Assembly: GCA_014380205.1 (NCBI GenBank)
Contig: JACMKH010000143.1
Coordinates: 1 to 6,224 of the forward strand
DNA length: 6,224 nt
Direction: 5' to 3'
DNA from: Sphingomonadaceae bacterium
Lineage (GTDB): Bacteria; Pseudomonadota; Alphaproteobacteria; Sphingomonadales; Sphingomonadaceae
Positions 5,329 through 6,224 of this stretch are shown piece after piece. The notes beneath the pieces are model-generated. The model worked only from the letters and a program-made list of their open reading frames with translations. It searched no databases and was not told where the DNA came from. How positions within the stretch are numbered: position 1 is the first letter of the stretch; each line of letters begins with the position of its first letter. Both the position numbers and the translations under genes were made by a program.

Positions 5329-6224
5329 GTGCCCGATGCCGCGTCCCACATCCATGCGATCGGCACGGCGGTTCCCGGGCACGACATCCATCGCGCCTTC
5401 ATCGACTGGGCCGAGGGGCAGATTTCCGGACGGAAGCGCGCGCTGTTCCGGCGGATGGCCGAGCGCTCGGGGATAGAGCACCGCTGGTCGATCTTTCCGC
5501 CAACCCCCGAGGGCGGCTCGCCCGTCGCGCCGGGCGGGTTCTACGCCGAGGGCAGTCCGCCGACCTCGGCGCGCATGGCGGTCTATGGCGAGGCCGCGCC
5601 CGAGCTCGCGCTCGCGGCGGTCGCGGCGCTTCCGGCCTTCGATCCCGGTACGATCACGCATCTCGTCGTCGCGAGCTGCACGGGGTTCGTCGCGCCCGGG
5701 ATCGACCAGATCATCGCCGCGCGGCTCGGGCTCGCGGGCTCGGTCGAGCGCACGCTGATCGGCTTCATGGGCTGCTACGCGGCGGTCGCGGCGCTGCGCA
5801 CCGCGCACCACATCGTCCGCTCGGAGCCCGAGGCGCGTGTGCTCGTCGTCACGGTCGAGATTTCGTCGATCCATCTGCGCCCAATCGTCGAGATCGAGCC
5901 GCTGCTCGCGATGCTGCTGTTCGGCGACGGCGCGGCGGCGGCGCTGGTCGGCGCCGAACCGCGCGGCATCGCGATCGAGCGTCTGTTCTCGGCGACGCTG
6001 CCCGATTCGGAGGATCTGATCGGCTGGTCGATCGGCGACACTGGCTTCGAGATGATCCTCGCGGGCGAGGTGCCCGCGCGACTCACCGAGGCGCTCGGCG
6101 AGCCCGCATTCCGCGAGGCGGTGACGGGGCCGGAAGGCGTCGCCGGAATCCGCCACTGGGCGGTCCACGCGGGCGGGCGCACCATCCTCGACGCGGTCGG
6201 GGGCGCGCTCGCGCTCGATCCAGA
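5329..6224 (+). CDS. Type III polyketide synthase (chalcone/stilbene synthase-like), 3' end outside window
   Basis: Type III PKSs are soluble homodimers that extend a CoA starter with malonyl-CoA and cyclise the product. About 298 residues are present. Seen features are VVASCTGFVAPGIDQIIAARL (113-133), the nucleophile Cys149 in LIGFMGCYAA, VVTVEISSIHLRP (173-185), LLFGDGAAAALVG (196-208) and catalytic His280 in HWAVHAGGRTILDAV, matching the CHS WxxHPGG motif with Ala for Pro. The catalytic Asn and the C-terminal GFGPG loop would lie beyond the window. GTG at 5329 is the only start available: an in-frame TGA stands at 5311-5313, and GAGAGAAG (5312-5319) is 9 bases upstream. Starter unit and product cannot be deduced. 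Bacterial relatives make alkylresorcinols, alkylpyrones or phloroglucinols, often beside tailoring methyltransferases or oxidoreductases. The sequence before Cys149 is normal in length and there is no frameshift. Confidence 0.93.
   Translation, partial: MPDAASHIHAIGTAVPGHDIHRAFIDWAEGQISGRKRALFRRMAERSGIEHRWSIFPPTPEGGSPVAPGGFYAEGSPPTSARMAVYGEAAPELALAAVAALPAFDPGTITHLVVASCTGFVAPGIDQIIAARLGLAGSVERTLIGFMGCYAAVAALRTAHHIVRSEPEARVLVVTVEISSIHLRPIVEIEPLLAMLLFGDGAAAALVGAEPRGIAIERLFSATLPDSEDLIGWSIGDTGFEMILAGEVPARLTEALGEPAFREAVTGPEGVAGIRHWAVHAGGRTILDAVGGALALDP

Noticed and set aside
5113..6168. 351-codon minus-strand frame opposite the PKS gene
   Set aside because: The plus-strand frame carries the PKS catalytic motifs; this antisense frame is Arg/Asp-rich and unrelated to any family I know.

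Overview
This window reads as chromosomal DNA of a GC-rich alphaproteobacterium, most likely a member of the Sphingomonadales. The grounds are the strong G/C bias at third codon positions, the heavy use of CTC/CTG and GTC, and the pairing of a divergent ftsE with a short MJ0042-type zinc-ribbon membrane protein. The lineage is inferred from gene content and was not tested by a search. The window holds housekeeping and metabolic genes; I found no CRISPR array, insertion sequence, phage gene or defence cassette.

Left end (1-742, minus strand). An FtsE-type ATPase gene starts at 742 and reads well through its Walker A, Q-loop and signature motifs. Just after Walker B, near 221-240, it stops being FtsE in that frame. 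The next ~228 bases encode, in a different frame, the signature, Walker B and D-loop region of a second, diverged FtsE-like ATPase. This duplicated, frameshifted join is the main anomaly of the window and is either a chimeric assembly or amplification product or a real gene rearrangement. The first copy also has Ala in place of the Walker B Asp.

Middle (894-4120). A plus-strand zinc-ribbon/single-TM/DUF3426-like protein (894-1625) overlaps tail-to-tail with a minus-strand MATE-family efflux transporter (1603-2976). A 6-phosphofructokinase with a probable TTG start (3023-4120) diverges from the transporter across only 46 bp.

Right part (4209-6224, all plus strand). A complete tRNA-Leu(GAG) gene with encoded CCA (4209-4295) is followed 19 bp later by yjbQ (UPF0047). 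yjbQ overlaps by ATGA with a YbaK/EbsC-family aminoacyl-tRNA deacylase gene. After a 130-bp intergenic region with a perfect 7-bp inverted repeat comes the first ~298 codons of a type III polyketide synthase, cut by the window edge. This synthase could open a small biosynthetic locus outside the window.

Functionally the genes form separate small units: cell division (ftsE), envelope-associated (zinc ribbon), export (MATE), glycolysis (PFK), translation and small-molecule quality control (tRNA-Leu, yjbQ, ybaK-like), and secondary metabolism (type III PKS). Many long open frames on the opposite strands are GC-driven shadows and are not annotated.
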